From Acanthopleura granulata (lineage: Eukaryota; Mollusca; Polyplacophora; Chitonida; Chitonidae), in contig JABBOT010000002.1 in assembly GCA_016165875.1 (NCBI GenBank), forward strand, positions 27,418,265 through 27,482,264: a stretch of 64,000 nt of DNA, given 5' to 3'. Position numbers and translations under genes: made by a program. Below are positions 13,206 to 24,400 of this stretch, piece by piece (the stretch's first letter is position 1; each line of letters begins with the position of its first letter). The notes beneath the pieces are model-generated. The model worked only from the letters and a program-made list of their open reading frames with translations. It made no database searches and had not been told where the DNA came from.

Positions 13206-13675
13206 TTATGCACACTGCGACTTTCCTCTATCATGGATTCCCCGGCCTACACAGACAAATCCCTGAGCGGATATATCCTCTTTCCGACATGTTCGCCTCA
13301 TATATAAATATGCAATGGGTTTTTGATAAAAGAATGTGTTTGCATGTATATTTATTCTTCCTGGTCTAGGTATGTAGATGCTTTTTCACCGCACCTTTGT
13401 CGTCGCTTTTCCCACCTACCATTTACAGTGTCCATGTCGATAAGAATCATACGAATAAGTAGCGTGAGAGGTGGATCACTGGATTTTGCTACCTTGTTGG
13501 CCATTCTGCATTTAATGTGTATCAACTTGTATTGATTGCCAAAGAAAAGACTATGAGAAAAGTCCAGATATGAAAAGAGCAATGGCTGCATGCATGCTAC
13601 CGGTCTCTACACTGGATGGCATCATATTTACATCATGTTAATGATATTAGGTGGTTTTGCGAAACTGCCATGAAT

Positions 13676-13810
13676 TTTACTTCATTTATTTATTGGATTG
13701 GTGTTTTACGGCATACTCAAGAATATTTCACTCTTATGGCGACGGCCAATATGAAGGTGGCAAGAAATCGGGCACAGGGAAACCCACGACCAATCATGAA
13801 TTTGAAATTG
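13676..13810 (-). mobile_element. tRNA-derived SINE, truncated copy
   Basis: The tail side comes first on the plus strand (TTTATTTATTGGATTGGTGT, then CAAGAATATTTCACTCTTAT, then GGGAAACCCACGACCA). The tRNA-like head is missing. The overlapping 76-codon frame is not a gene. Confidence 0.7.
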
Positions 13811-14508
13811 ACACGCCAAACTGCCGTAAATAGTATATTTTCATGAACTGCAATAAAAAAATAAATTACTTCATTTCCTTGTAACATATCTTTAGCACGA
13901 ATTGTCCATATAGGGGTTAATCTCTAAACTGGAAAAGCCCTATACAGAGGGAACTGGTGGAGAAATCTTTATAAGAGAAAGTGTTTTAAGAGGAAATGTC
14001 CATATATAGACCAGGATGTCCAGGGACAGATGTCCCACGGGCAAATGTCCAGAGTCTAAGCTTCTAAATTGTATGCATAACTAAATAGTTTGTATGTGCT
14101 TGAAGGCTAAATCACACAACAGAGTCATGCAGAATATGTTGATGAGTCTCATAAACTCATTTCTTTTTTCTGATGTGAAATGCTCCACCAAGACCTTTTG
14201 GTCATATGTTTTTACTATAATACCTCTTATCGACATGCGTGAACTATATGATTCTCGCCCATCACAGTCACTGGTTTTCCATTCATAACACTATAGCCTT
14301 ATGATTATGATAAGCGTTGGGGATCCCGTTATTCAGTGCACAGACACACGAATGCTTGTTTAACGAGTTACGTAATGTAAATAAACTCGTGACATTTGCT
14401 GCACCAGAATACTCGACTACCGACTCAACTCAAGGGAACAATCATGCAATCGTGTTAATCTGTTCATGTTTTTACCTTCCCACACAGACAATGTTTTATG
14501 AGAACAAA

Positions 14509-14745
14509 TGTTTACTTATTTATATGATTGGTGTGTTACGCCAATGTCAAGAATATTTCACAAAATACGACAGCGGTCAGTATTATTGTGGGGGGAAACC
14601 AGAGAGAGCCCGGGGAAACCCACGACTACCCACAGGTTGCTGGCAGATCTTCCCACGTACGGCCGGAGAGGAAGCCAGCCAAGAGCTGAACTTGAACTCA
14701 CAGTTACTACATTGGTGAGGGATCATTGCATTGCACTATCAGGCT
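14509..14745 (-). mobile_element. tRNA-derived SINE, near full length
   Basis: The most complete minus-oriented copy. It runs from TTATTTATATGATTGGTGTG through AGAATATTTCAC, GGGGAAACCCACGACTA, TTCCCACGTACGGCCGGAGA and GAACTTGAACTCACAG (reverse of box B) to CATTGGTGAGGGATCATTGC near the tRNA head. The 133- and 79-codon plus-strand frames across it are SINE-derived. Confidence 0.75.
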
Positions 14746-14839
14746 AACAGATAGGCAATGGGGGCCCAGTGAGAGCAGATAAGTAACATTTCATTCATTT
14801 GTGTTCATTATACCAAAGAGCTGGGTGTGGTCAACCGCC

Positions 14840-14863
14840 GGGGGAGGTGGGGGAGGGGCGGGG
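14840..14863 (+). other. G-quadruplex-forming motif
   Basis: Four G-runs of 4-5 bases separated by loops of 1-4 bases (GGGGGAGGTGGGGG followed by AGGGGCGGGG) fit the canonical quadruplex pattern. No nearby gene gives it an obvious role. Confidence 0.6.
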
Positions 14864-14869
14864 ATGGTT

Positions 14870-16430
14870 GTAACTAGTGGCCCTGAAATCTGGTCTCGTT
14901 CATTCCACTGCTCATTCTCTCTTCATATTTGGACAGGTCGTATTACAGCAAACTCCATTATCTAAAAAAAAGAGAAAGGAAAACAACAGCAGCAAATAAA
15001 CTTGATCCTTATAAATGATACTGACTTGAATTGTTTATTTACACCAATTCTCCATCAATCGCGTGCCATATGTCACACTGTGCTAGGTGGGTAATAATGT
15101 CTGGTGTCTTCTGCAAGGCGTTACACCATTAATATACCGGTAAACTAGCCTAAAGAAAGCGAACTCAAGGAAGATTCACTTTTCTTGGTATCTTTGCTAA
15201 TGACTGACTTCTGATATTGACACTTCGACTTTCCAAGAGAAGTAATCAGTGTCATACAGGGATAAAGATCCAGGGGCCCTACAGGATGTGCAATTCGGAT
15301 TCGAGGATGGTCTGATTTTGCGCGCCTTAGACATGTAGTGTGTGACTTCCTGCCCTCTAAACATGGACACAAGCCATGGGTTTACTAACATAAGCTACAG
15401 GTAAGCTTGTAGTTTAGCTTCCACATTTTCAATGCCTGACCCAAACACACGCCGTATTATTATATCCGCGAGAGGTTACCCATGGTTGTTGCACCCTAGC
15501 TCCTTCATGACAGAAACAGAGAGCACTCAGTGTGATGTTTACAATCAAGGTTTTTGCCGCTCATTTTACGGCCTATCCCGCCATTCCGTGTTGTTTACGT
15601 TCGCAGTTAATGGTTTTCAGGGACAACACTGTCAGATCACATGACTGGGAGTGATGCATCCAGGTACTGTTTTTAGATTACATGACGTCAATTGCCCTCA
15701 ACAAACTCATTTTACTACAGGTTACCCAGTGAACAAAACCTTCCAAGGGATACCAGAGCAACTACATCCGCTAAACAAAACGTTTGGTATATTGTGTGCG
15801 GATTTGCTTTCGGACTGGAATGGGGTGGGGATGGCGCGGGTGAATCACCCCTGCTTTGTACTGGTGTATAAATGCTTCGCTAAGGTGGAGGTTTATGTAT
15901 ACATAAACGGTGCTTGGATGAAACATACTCTCCCAGAAAAGAAGCGCCTAGTTAGAGGATGTTGGTGACAACGGATGACACAAAGGTTCACAATGAACGT
16001 CCACCAGTACACCTGCATGGTGTCATGGTTCAAAGCCACTACTTGTTTCATGATTCCTATTTGTTACTGACTAAGCCGCAAATGACAGCATATTAAATTA
16101 ATTATTCATCTTGGAACAAAACAGATCTTTAAGGTGAAGAGTCAGTCTATGCGTTACTTTTTAGCACCCCAAATATGTATATGACTGAATGTTGAATTTT
16201 GACCAAAACATGCTTATCGTGGACGAAATCAGCTTGAATGCATGATTTCCATCACCGGGTACCTGCCAATCTGGAATGCAATGGGGTCTGACGGTACCGC
16301 TACTTAGTGACGCATTAATATACACACATGTGTATGGTTAATGGTTTATTGAACGAGTTTGACAGAGTAGATATATTTTCACATAGATCGATTAATAGTA
16401 ACCTTTCTGAGAACGTAGAAATGCGGAATA
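14870..16430. other. Non-coding stretch
   Basis: No supported gene. A 105-codon plus-strand frame at 15651-15968 has no recognisable domain, Kozak context or splice partner. Confidence 0.45.
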
Positions 16431-16434
16431 AAGT

Positions 16435-17165
16435 ACGGCATGGGTTAGGTGACAGCAGTATTTCTGACTGTGATGGGGCGAGGGGAAACATGCATGGCAT
16501 AGGTGGGCGGGCGGTACCATTTATGACTGTGATGAAGCGAAAGGAAATATGTATGGCATGGGTGGACATTTCTGACTGCCATGATGCGATGGGTGGGCAG
16601 ACAGTAACATTTATTACTGTGATGAAGCGAGAGGAAACATGCATACCATAAGTGGAATGCATGGCGGTACATTTATGACCGTGAAGAAGCCAAAGGAAAC
16701 ATATATGCCATATGTAGGCTGACGGTAACATGTATGACCGCGATGAAGCGAGAAGAAACATATATGCCACAGGTGCGCTGGGGGTAACATTTATGACCAT
16801 GAAGAAGAGAATGGAAACATATATGCCATATGTAGGCTGTTGGTAACATTTCTGACTATGATGAAGCGAAAGGAAATATATATGTCCAAGTTGGGCTGGC
16901 CGTAACACTTATGACCGTGATGAAGCGAGGGAAAACATGCAAATCATGGGTGGACAATCGGTTACATTTCTGATTGTCATGAGGCCATGAATGCACCAAC
17001 AGTAACATTTATTACTGTGATGAGGCGAAAGGAAACATGTATTGCTTGGTGGACTGAGAAACATTTCTGACTGTGATGCAGCCAGAAAAAACATATATTG
17101 CAGGGGGGATTAGGAGTAACATCTCTAACCGTGATGCGGCGATAGTAAACATGTATGGCATTGGT
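16435..17165. repeat. Degenerate minisatellite region D, about 60-bp unit
   Basis: Roughly a dozen diverged copies of a unit with GATGAAGCGAAAGGAAACAT, ATGGCATGGGTGGGC and GTAACATTTATGACTGTGAT. Open frames in both directions (up to 197 codons on the minus strand at 16315-16908) follow from the repeat and not from coding. Confidence 0.75.
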
Positions 17166-17169
17166 GGCC

Positions 17170-18535
17170 CCACAGTATCATATGGCATTTCAGTGACAAA
17201 CGGGAATCATCCCGATGATTAAGCTATCATTATAACGAGGCAGTAAGACACACGCCCATACAATTAGGGAGCTGACACGGATCAGTATACCCAAACCATC
17301 ATCATCACCCCTACGCAAGTTTTCAGCTACAGAAGTATTGCGGTGCACTAACAAGTTCGTTGCTGGTCGACGCCCAGGCGTATATTTGCGGTTGTTCTAT
17401 TAGGGCCACACCATTCATCATATTTTCCAATTCCCTTGTCTAAACCAGCAAGCCCTCTTTAAACTGTGCGCGTTTCGCAGCTCCCCTGCACTGCAGCACC
17501 CGGTCTGTTACTGGACTGATGACATAAAGACCCCTGTGCAAGGGCCGTAATTACAGCTGAGTGTTTTGACTGAGCTATTCACTGCCCTCCACGTGCTGTT
17601 TACCATTCCTGCATTTACGTCAGCATACCAGTAATCATATTGCTACAGTGATCCAAGCCCATGTTTACAGGCACTCAGATTTGCATCATAGCAGAAAGCG
17701 GATGTTAATGTAATGCGTGAATTTCTCACACCGACGTAATATTAGCAGTCTGTCTGTGCTAATTGCAATAATTTCACAACATTGTTTCGCGAACGTGTAG
17801 AAAAGGTCTCTAAGATGAAACAAACTTTCTTTGATCTGGAGAACCGCGACACAATTATGTTTCACACTGACATAATGTCCGCACGACTTTCAAACTTGTT
17901 CAAACACATTCAGTTACCAACATTACATACCATGAATTATTTCAAAGTGGTAGAGTGTCTTTCTGTCCAACAAGGACACAATTGCCCGAGGCATTCTCAA
18001 GGTTGCATGCGGTTTAAGCACTCACCAGAAAACATGACATTCTCACTAAGACAGAAATTCAAAGCAATCTGTTTCTTCACCAGCTGCGTATTCCCTGATT
18101 GTCACCAAGTATTACTCAGCCTCGCTTTGACGTTCAGTTTGAATTTTAATTCACTGTGGTAAATGTCTGTTTTCCTCTTCTCTTTCGATAAATCTTTTAT
18201 GTTGCTAGCAGACATTTAGATTTCAGATCACATCAAACGCCAAAATATCTACAAATGAAAATGCAGAGCAAAATGAGTTCAACTGCACTATAGTGCCTAC
18301 TAATTGGGAAGGCAAGCAAAGAGGATGCAAATATTCCCAAGTAAAGATCTGATTCTTCGCCTAAGGTCGAAAGACCACCAGCTGAATAGTGAAAGCCAAA
18401 CAGACAGGCACACACCACAGGCTATACATGCTACCGGCCTCCATATCAAAGGGAACATGCACCTTGTATGTTCAAGTAGCTCACGTGCTTGACTTGAAAT
18501 ATCACAAAGAAGGCTGAGGGTAATGTGATATTCCT
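17170..18535. other. Non-coding stretch
   Basis: No supported gene. A 126-codon plus-strand frame at 17782-18162 has no family resemblance that I recognise and is not flanked by clear splice sites. Confidence 0.4.
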
Positions 18536-18539
18536 CAGC

Positions 18540-18745
18540 ATTATTTATTTATTATTTATTTGATTGGTCTTTTAGGCCGTACTCAAGAATATTTCACTTA
18601 TACGACGGTCTTTGTTATGGTGGGAGGAAGCCGGGCACAGCCCAGGAGAAACCCACGACCATCCGCGTCTTGCTGGCAGGTCTTCCCATATACAGCTGGA
18701 AAGCATGAGCTGGACTCATGGCGAAGTGAGTCACGATTGGGGGTG
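18540..18745 (-). mobile_element. tRNA-derived SINE, partial
   Basis: Starts with a TTATTTATTATTTATTTGAT tail, then TCAAGAATATTTCACTTATA, GTGGGAGGAAGCCGGGCACA and GGAGAAACCCACGACCATCC. It fades out around GAGCTGGACTCATGGCGAAG. Same family as the 14.5-kb copy. Confidence 0.75.
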
Positions 18746-18898
18746 CAGGTCGCTGAAAATATCATGTTTGAAGGCTGTGCAAATTTTGATGACTTTTCCT
18801 GGAAAAATTCTTGTTTAAAGGCTTCACTTTTCATTTTTATAGCAAAACCTTATTCAAGATATATCTCGTCTGGAAAAACTTTACTTTGTTTCAATAAG

Positions 18899-19016
18899 TG
18901 GTCGTAAGTGGCTTGGTGACCATAATTGGCCGTAAGGGCTATGGTGACCATAATAGGCCGTAAGGGCCATGGTGACAATAAGAGGTCGTAAGGGCCATGG
19001 TGACAATAAGCGATCT
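18899..19016. repeat. 28-bp tandem repeat, about four copies
   Basis: Four consecutive units with the core GGCCGTAAGGGCCATGGTGA and only a few differences between copies. Confidence 0.8.
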
Positions 19017-19569
19017 TGCTTCCATTTCTACCATAAGAGATGCCATGTTGAATTTATCAGCTTGGAATGGTTTCCTTAATCTGAATCGTCTTAATACTAT
19101 CCGATGTCCGGGCTATAAATAGCCGACAGGATAATGTTGTTCGCATGACACACAGGCAAAGCCCCCTGATACCAGCAATCAGGCCGAGGTGTGCTGTCGC
19201 CGAACATTTTATCTCCATAAAGAAGAGCCTTGTTTCCTGTTGCAAGTCCGAAAGCACTGAGCAGGCGGAGGCGTTCCTTACATGGGAATTTAGAATCCCT
19301 CCAATCACGTCTAATGCACACTGCTTCAGGCTAGGGATAACCTTTTACACTAAACGTAATTTGGTAGTGAGACACATAGACTACCTTTTCCAAGGACAGG
19401 CAAAAGGTCTTTTTTTATATATTAAACACACGTTGTCATTACATCCTGAGGAGACTAAATGGTTTCGCACCAAGGTAGACGAGTAAAAATTGAGTTAAAG
19501 GCAGCTTAATTAATGTGATCCAGAACATGTACGTGCAATTGGCTGCAGTGTTCCTCATTTCTATATACA

Positions 19570-19947
19570 TGTAGCTAATTGCTCGATGTACACACTTGTT
19601 TTAGTGCTGTTTGGCATCACACTCAAGAATGTGTGGCTAACAGCTCGGTGCAAACATTTGCTTTAATGCTGTTTAGCATCACACTCAAGAACTTGCAGCT
19701 GACAGCTCGGTGCAAGAATTTGCTCTAACTAGTGCTGTTCAACATCACACTCAAGAACTTATACCTAACAGCTCGGTACAAACATTTGCTTTACAGCTGT
19801 TTAACATCACACCGAAGAATATGTAGCTAACAGCTCGGTGCAAACATTATTCTTTAGTGTTGTTTAACATCACACTCAATAACTTATACCTAACAGCTCG
19901 GTGCAAACATTTGCTTTAGTGCTGTTTAACATCACACTCAAGAACTT
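19570..19947. repeat. Tandem repeat of about 62 bp, about six copies
   Basis: Each unit carries AACAGCTCGGTGCAAACATT, then GCTGTTTAACATCACACTCA and AGAACTTATA. The copies are moderately diverged. Confidence 0.8.
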
Positions 19948-19949
19948 TC

Positions 19950-21304
19950 CTGTGCAAAACTGCAGGCAACTCATTGCTCGTAATGTTTAGATGTCAATCG
20001 TCTAGTCCATTCCGTAAACAGGCTTCGCTATAAATGACTGGTAGCTAACTGGCAGAGCACTTATCAGCCTCAATGATCATTAGAAACGACTCAACTCCCT
20101 GAGCTGAACATATCAGAAGGACAGAATGGGTTAGACAGTCAGCATGTCTTGCTGTTGATAATGTCTAGGATTAGGTGTCAGACACCGGGGTCGCTGAAAC
20201 CCAGGCTTGCCTAAGCCAATCTTGTTAACTAAAATCTGTGATATATCCAGAATGTGTAAGCATCAGATATGTTCAGCAATGGGCGTTGTGTGGTTAATGA
20301 TTATCAGAGGGTTAATCCAGTGTTCGCCGTAAGGCTTCTTGATGGTATAGACGATCGACTGACACAAACAAGGTCACTAGCTCGGTACCAGGGATGGTTT
20401 CAGCCAATTATCAGCTCTAGAATCTGTGCATTATATCTAGAGAGTGCAATTCTCGATACTCCTAACAACGATGAGGCTTAATATTGTTACATGAGTTAAA
20501 ACACTCTCTAAATGACAACTGCTATAACTGATATATGCAGAGAGTCATGTGCTGCTTCGAACCACGGGCAACATTAGCCACATGCAAAACTATGTTCATC
20601 TACTGTTGGTATAAACTTATGCCACTTTTTTTGTAATATTAAATACCGAAAATACCTAAATACGCTGTAGTACATGTACCACCTGTTGTGTTCTATTTTC
20701 TTACATATTTCCTTCCATGTGGAGCGTCAGAATAACTAAATCACCGTCTACTATAGATAACACAGTGTGGACTGTCGTCTTGAAAGATGTTATGTATATG
20801 TCATACATGTAAATACACGAGAATGATGTACTTAGATAAATCTAGATTCAAGGGAGAAAACTGAAAAAATAAAACTGACAGCTTAAAACGGCTGAAGTTA
20901 CCTCCCTTCTTAATTTCGGGTCCAGTCCATGACTAGTTTTCAATAGGTTGGCACAGTTGACAAATTTTTGTTTCAGTAGATATATGTTCGCCATCTTTGC
21001 TATCTTAGTTTCTTGTGTTAAGTAAACTACATCAAAAGATAGACGTGTTTCTTTTCACCGTATCTCACGTGAACATTAGCCTTCACCAACGCTTTATTTC
21101 CGATTGAAACAAAATGATCACCCCCATACCAGACTTGACTATTCCAGATTTCAGCAGGCATGTGCTTGAGAAATTGACAAGTGCTTGAAGGAGGAAACAA
21201 GATAAGGTGACAGGGAGGAGAGTGTCAACCTGAGCAGAATTAAGCCATCTTACACAGGTCTGTTGTTCAAGAGCTTCGCACCACTGAAAATCGTGGACGG
21301 CGGC
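19950..21304. other. Upstream region of the testican gene
   Basis: About 1.3 kb without coding sequence. No clear TATA box is visible near the first coding exon. A CTTACACAG|GTCTG-like acceptor at about 21249-21257 leaves open that the 5' UTR is spliced, in which case the promoter lies further upstream. Confidence 0.4.
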
Positions 21305-21469
21305 ATGAGATCGTTAGTTGTCGCGATCGTTTTCTTTACTGTGGTTGCAGTTGCTACCGCAGGGAGAGAAAAACGAAAAAGTTTTGGTGCTGATAAAGTG
21401 AATCATGGCGACCACCCGCATCACCATAAGCGACTCCGCAAACAAGATTTTGACGGACATAAACCAGTG
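21305..21469 (+). CDS. Testican exon 1: signal peptide and His-rich N-terminus
   Basis: I chose the ATG at 21305 over the in-frame one at 21263 because it puts the hydrophobic core LVVAIVFFTVVAVA directly after MRS, giving a typical signal peptide with a likely cut after ATA (residues 17-19). The mature start is basic and contains HGDHPHHHK. Donor GTG|GTAAGT, phase 0, 55 codons. Confidence 0.75.
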
Positions 21470-24400
21470 GTAAGTTCTCCCGTACAGCTGAACTGTACAT
21501 TTAAAGTAGCTCAACATTAACACGAGACACGGTTTTGAACTACTTACCTCAACATTTTCTTATCTGTCCGGTACCGGTGGTAATATTGACATGGTTAGCG
21601 ACATTGGGCCAAACCTTCAGTTTGCGAATCCGTCCGATTTTTCGAAAAAGTTCAGTGCTGCCTCCTTACCTTACTGAACCAGATTGAAAATTCGAAGAAT
21701 TTAGGACGAAACTATTGCTAGAGTACTTCTGTTCTAAATAGCTGTGCGTGCAATTTATACTTGGTATACAGTCTACAGCCTGGACTGTTGGACACAAAAC
21801 CAACATAACATCTCTTTACAGTGCAAGGTAGGTATTGAGATGTGGAGAAGTCAACAAGAAAAAGAGAGTTTGAGAAATTAGATCTGTGCCACATGTCAGA
21901 ATAACAAAGTGTTTACCACATACTGGGTCTGAGTGTATTGATTTGGCCTTTCATTTCTTTTGGGAAATAAGCTGGTGATTGTAGATGATTCTCTGCTGCA
22001 AGTCTCATGTCACAGAGGTGATGGTACATGTAAAATTGAAAATAATCTTGAGTAATGAAAACAGAGCCACTTCAGTGAGACGAGAGTACCTTGTGACAGG
22101 GTGTTTGGTACCCACAACAGAAGAGGGAATTTCATGGATGCTTACAGGGGTTGTTAACCCAGTGCACTATTCTTGTTTAGCCATCAAAAAGCAGAGCATT
22201 GGTGAATATTTAATACCTACAGCTGAACTCAAGTATTAAACTTTTGTATCTTAAATGCTTTGAAATATTTAAGGTAATGTAAGTGAATTCATGACGTTTA
22301 CTAGGGTCCAATGTGTAACAGTCGAGCATTGTCAGAAATACGCTATGGAACTTACAAATAGGGACAGTGACTATACACAATGTTCAGTAGATTAAACCTT
22401 GTAGTATTAGGCACCATTTCAGATCTTGAAGACTTTGACATTGCCACTCCCAGAAACAATTAACATATTATCAGTTGATTGTAATGGAACATTTTGAAAA
22501 TGAAAGTTGATACTTAACAGTTAATGGATAAATGTGGATTCATATCCTGAAACTCATTCTGATATATTTAGGTTTTTATGGAGTGACGTCACTTAGAGAG
22601 CTGCGTTAGCTTTAATCTGATGTAATTCATAAGACAGGCACATCAGTTTGCTGCTCAGAACTGTGTCCGAGTCTCTTGTAGATTTTGGCAATCTGAACTT
22701 ATCCGTTGATAGACTTTTCACTTCAATGAGAGCTTACACATGTATGAAGATAGCAAAGTCAGCAATACAATTTATCAGTTTTATATACAGACCAATATAC
22801 AAACATGTCTGTCGGAACCTTAACGAATCCGGCACTGACTGTCATTGGGTTGAATGACATTGTAGGAAATTATGGATGATTCATCCCGAAATCACCAGGA
22901 AAGTACTTTTACTGTTCCATCCTGTTAGCTGCTTCTTCATGTCACAGAGGTGATGGTAAAGGTAAAATTGAAAATAATCTTGTAATGAAAACAGAGCCAC
23001 TTCAGTGAGACGAGAGTACCTTGTGACAGGGTGTTTGGTACCCACAACAGACGAGGGAATTTCATGGATGCTTACAGGGGTTGTTAACCCAGTGCACTAT
23101 TTTTGTTTAGGCATCAAAAAGCAGAGCATTGGTGAATATTTAATACCTACAGCTGAACTCAAGTATTACACTTTTGTATCTTAAATGCTTTGAAATGTTT
23201 AAGGTAATGCAAGTGAATTCATGACGTTTACTAGAGTCCAATGTGTAACACTCTGTTTAGCTTCCTAGCACACAATTTAAATAGGAGCAATAATACAGGT
23301 TGAATGTTCATGTACATTTTCATCTGGGGCCAACACATACAGCTATGAATCACTGTTCTACAGTTATCAGCACTTAAGATGCACAAGTTGACAAGTTGAA
23401 ATTTAATGCTGTCATAAATTTTGTTTATGTACATGTAATTTGAGGGGATCAGAAAACCAGCGCCTTAGTAGTAGATACATGCCAGCTGTAATGGTATTAC
23501 ATGGAACAAAATTTGGAATAAGTCATGATGCCCGTTTATGAAGGAATTTATCCCCCAAATTAGACTTGGTTGTTAAATTTGATTTGTGTAAGAAGCTTTA
23601 CAAGCACTATGTGCAGTAACAGACGTAAGGACGTACCAGTAGTTTAAAACATATACATGTAGATAATAAGCCTTTAACAAAGATGCAGAAGTATAAGTGT
23701 CAGTGCACAAAGTATATTTTTCTTTGAAAGATGCAAAGTGAGGAACTTGTGGTAAGCGCTTTTAGAGTCACAGTGTGCTAAGCTCCCAACTCTGGGCACT
23801 CAGTGGTTCAGCATTTCTGTATTGCTGGCAAACTTTGTTAAAATTAGCAGTCACTTGAATTTCATTTTTTCTTTGATATGGGGACAGGGAATATCTGATA
23901 TGTTGCCAGAACCACATTGTATCATGTTGGTAAAGCTCTGAAAAGACTTAAGAAAAGCAATACTGTGATTGAGTAGATGTTGAGAGGCCAAGTTGTTGAA
24001 ATTGAAAAAAAACTGTCAGCTGATAGCAGTGAACTTTCCAGTGATGATGTCACACAACATATCAACTCACATAAAGACATTCATTTTCAATGTCTCTATC
24101 TTGCGAACAGTTAATTTCATTTCTTGACAAGGAATGTGGCTATCAGCCATGCTTCTACCAGAAGCGACTACAGGTTTAGCCCTTGACTGTCCTGCCTGTC
24201 CATCTTGAGAACAGTTTCCCTGAGTGTCTTCCTAACACACTACCGTATTGAAGTGGAACATGTACATGATTACAAGTTACAGATCAAGTTTAAGTTCCAG
24301 ACTCATAAGACTCATATCAATATTAATCCTTTAATCTATATTTCAGTCCCTTCTTTGTTATATTGTTTATACTTGTCATTCCTTTGTTCAAACGTGTTCA

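Noticed and set aside
16315..16908. 197-codon minus-strand frame with repeated CFLSLHHS-like units
   Set aside because: Translation of the degenerate 60-bp minisatellite; open frames exist in the other frames and strand too.
17782..18162. 126-codon plus-strand frame with several Cys and His
   Set aside because: No recognisable zinc-binding spacing, no splice sites in phase, and no neighbouring exon.
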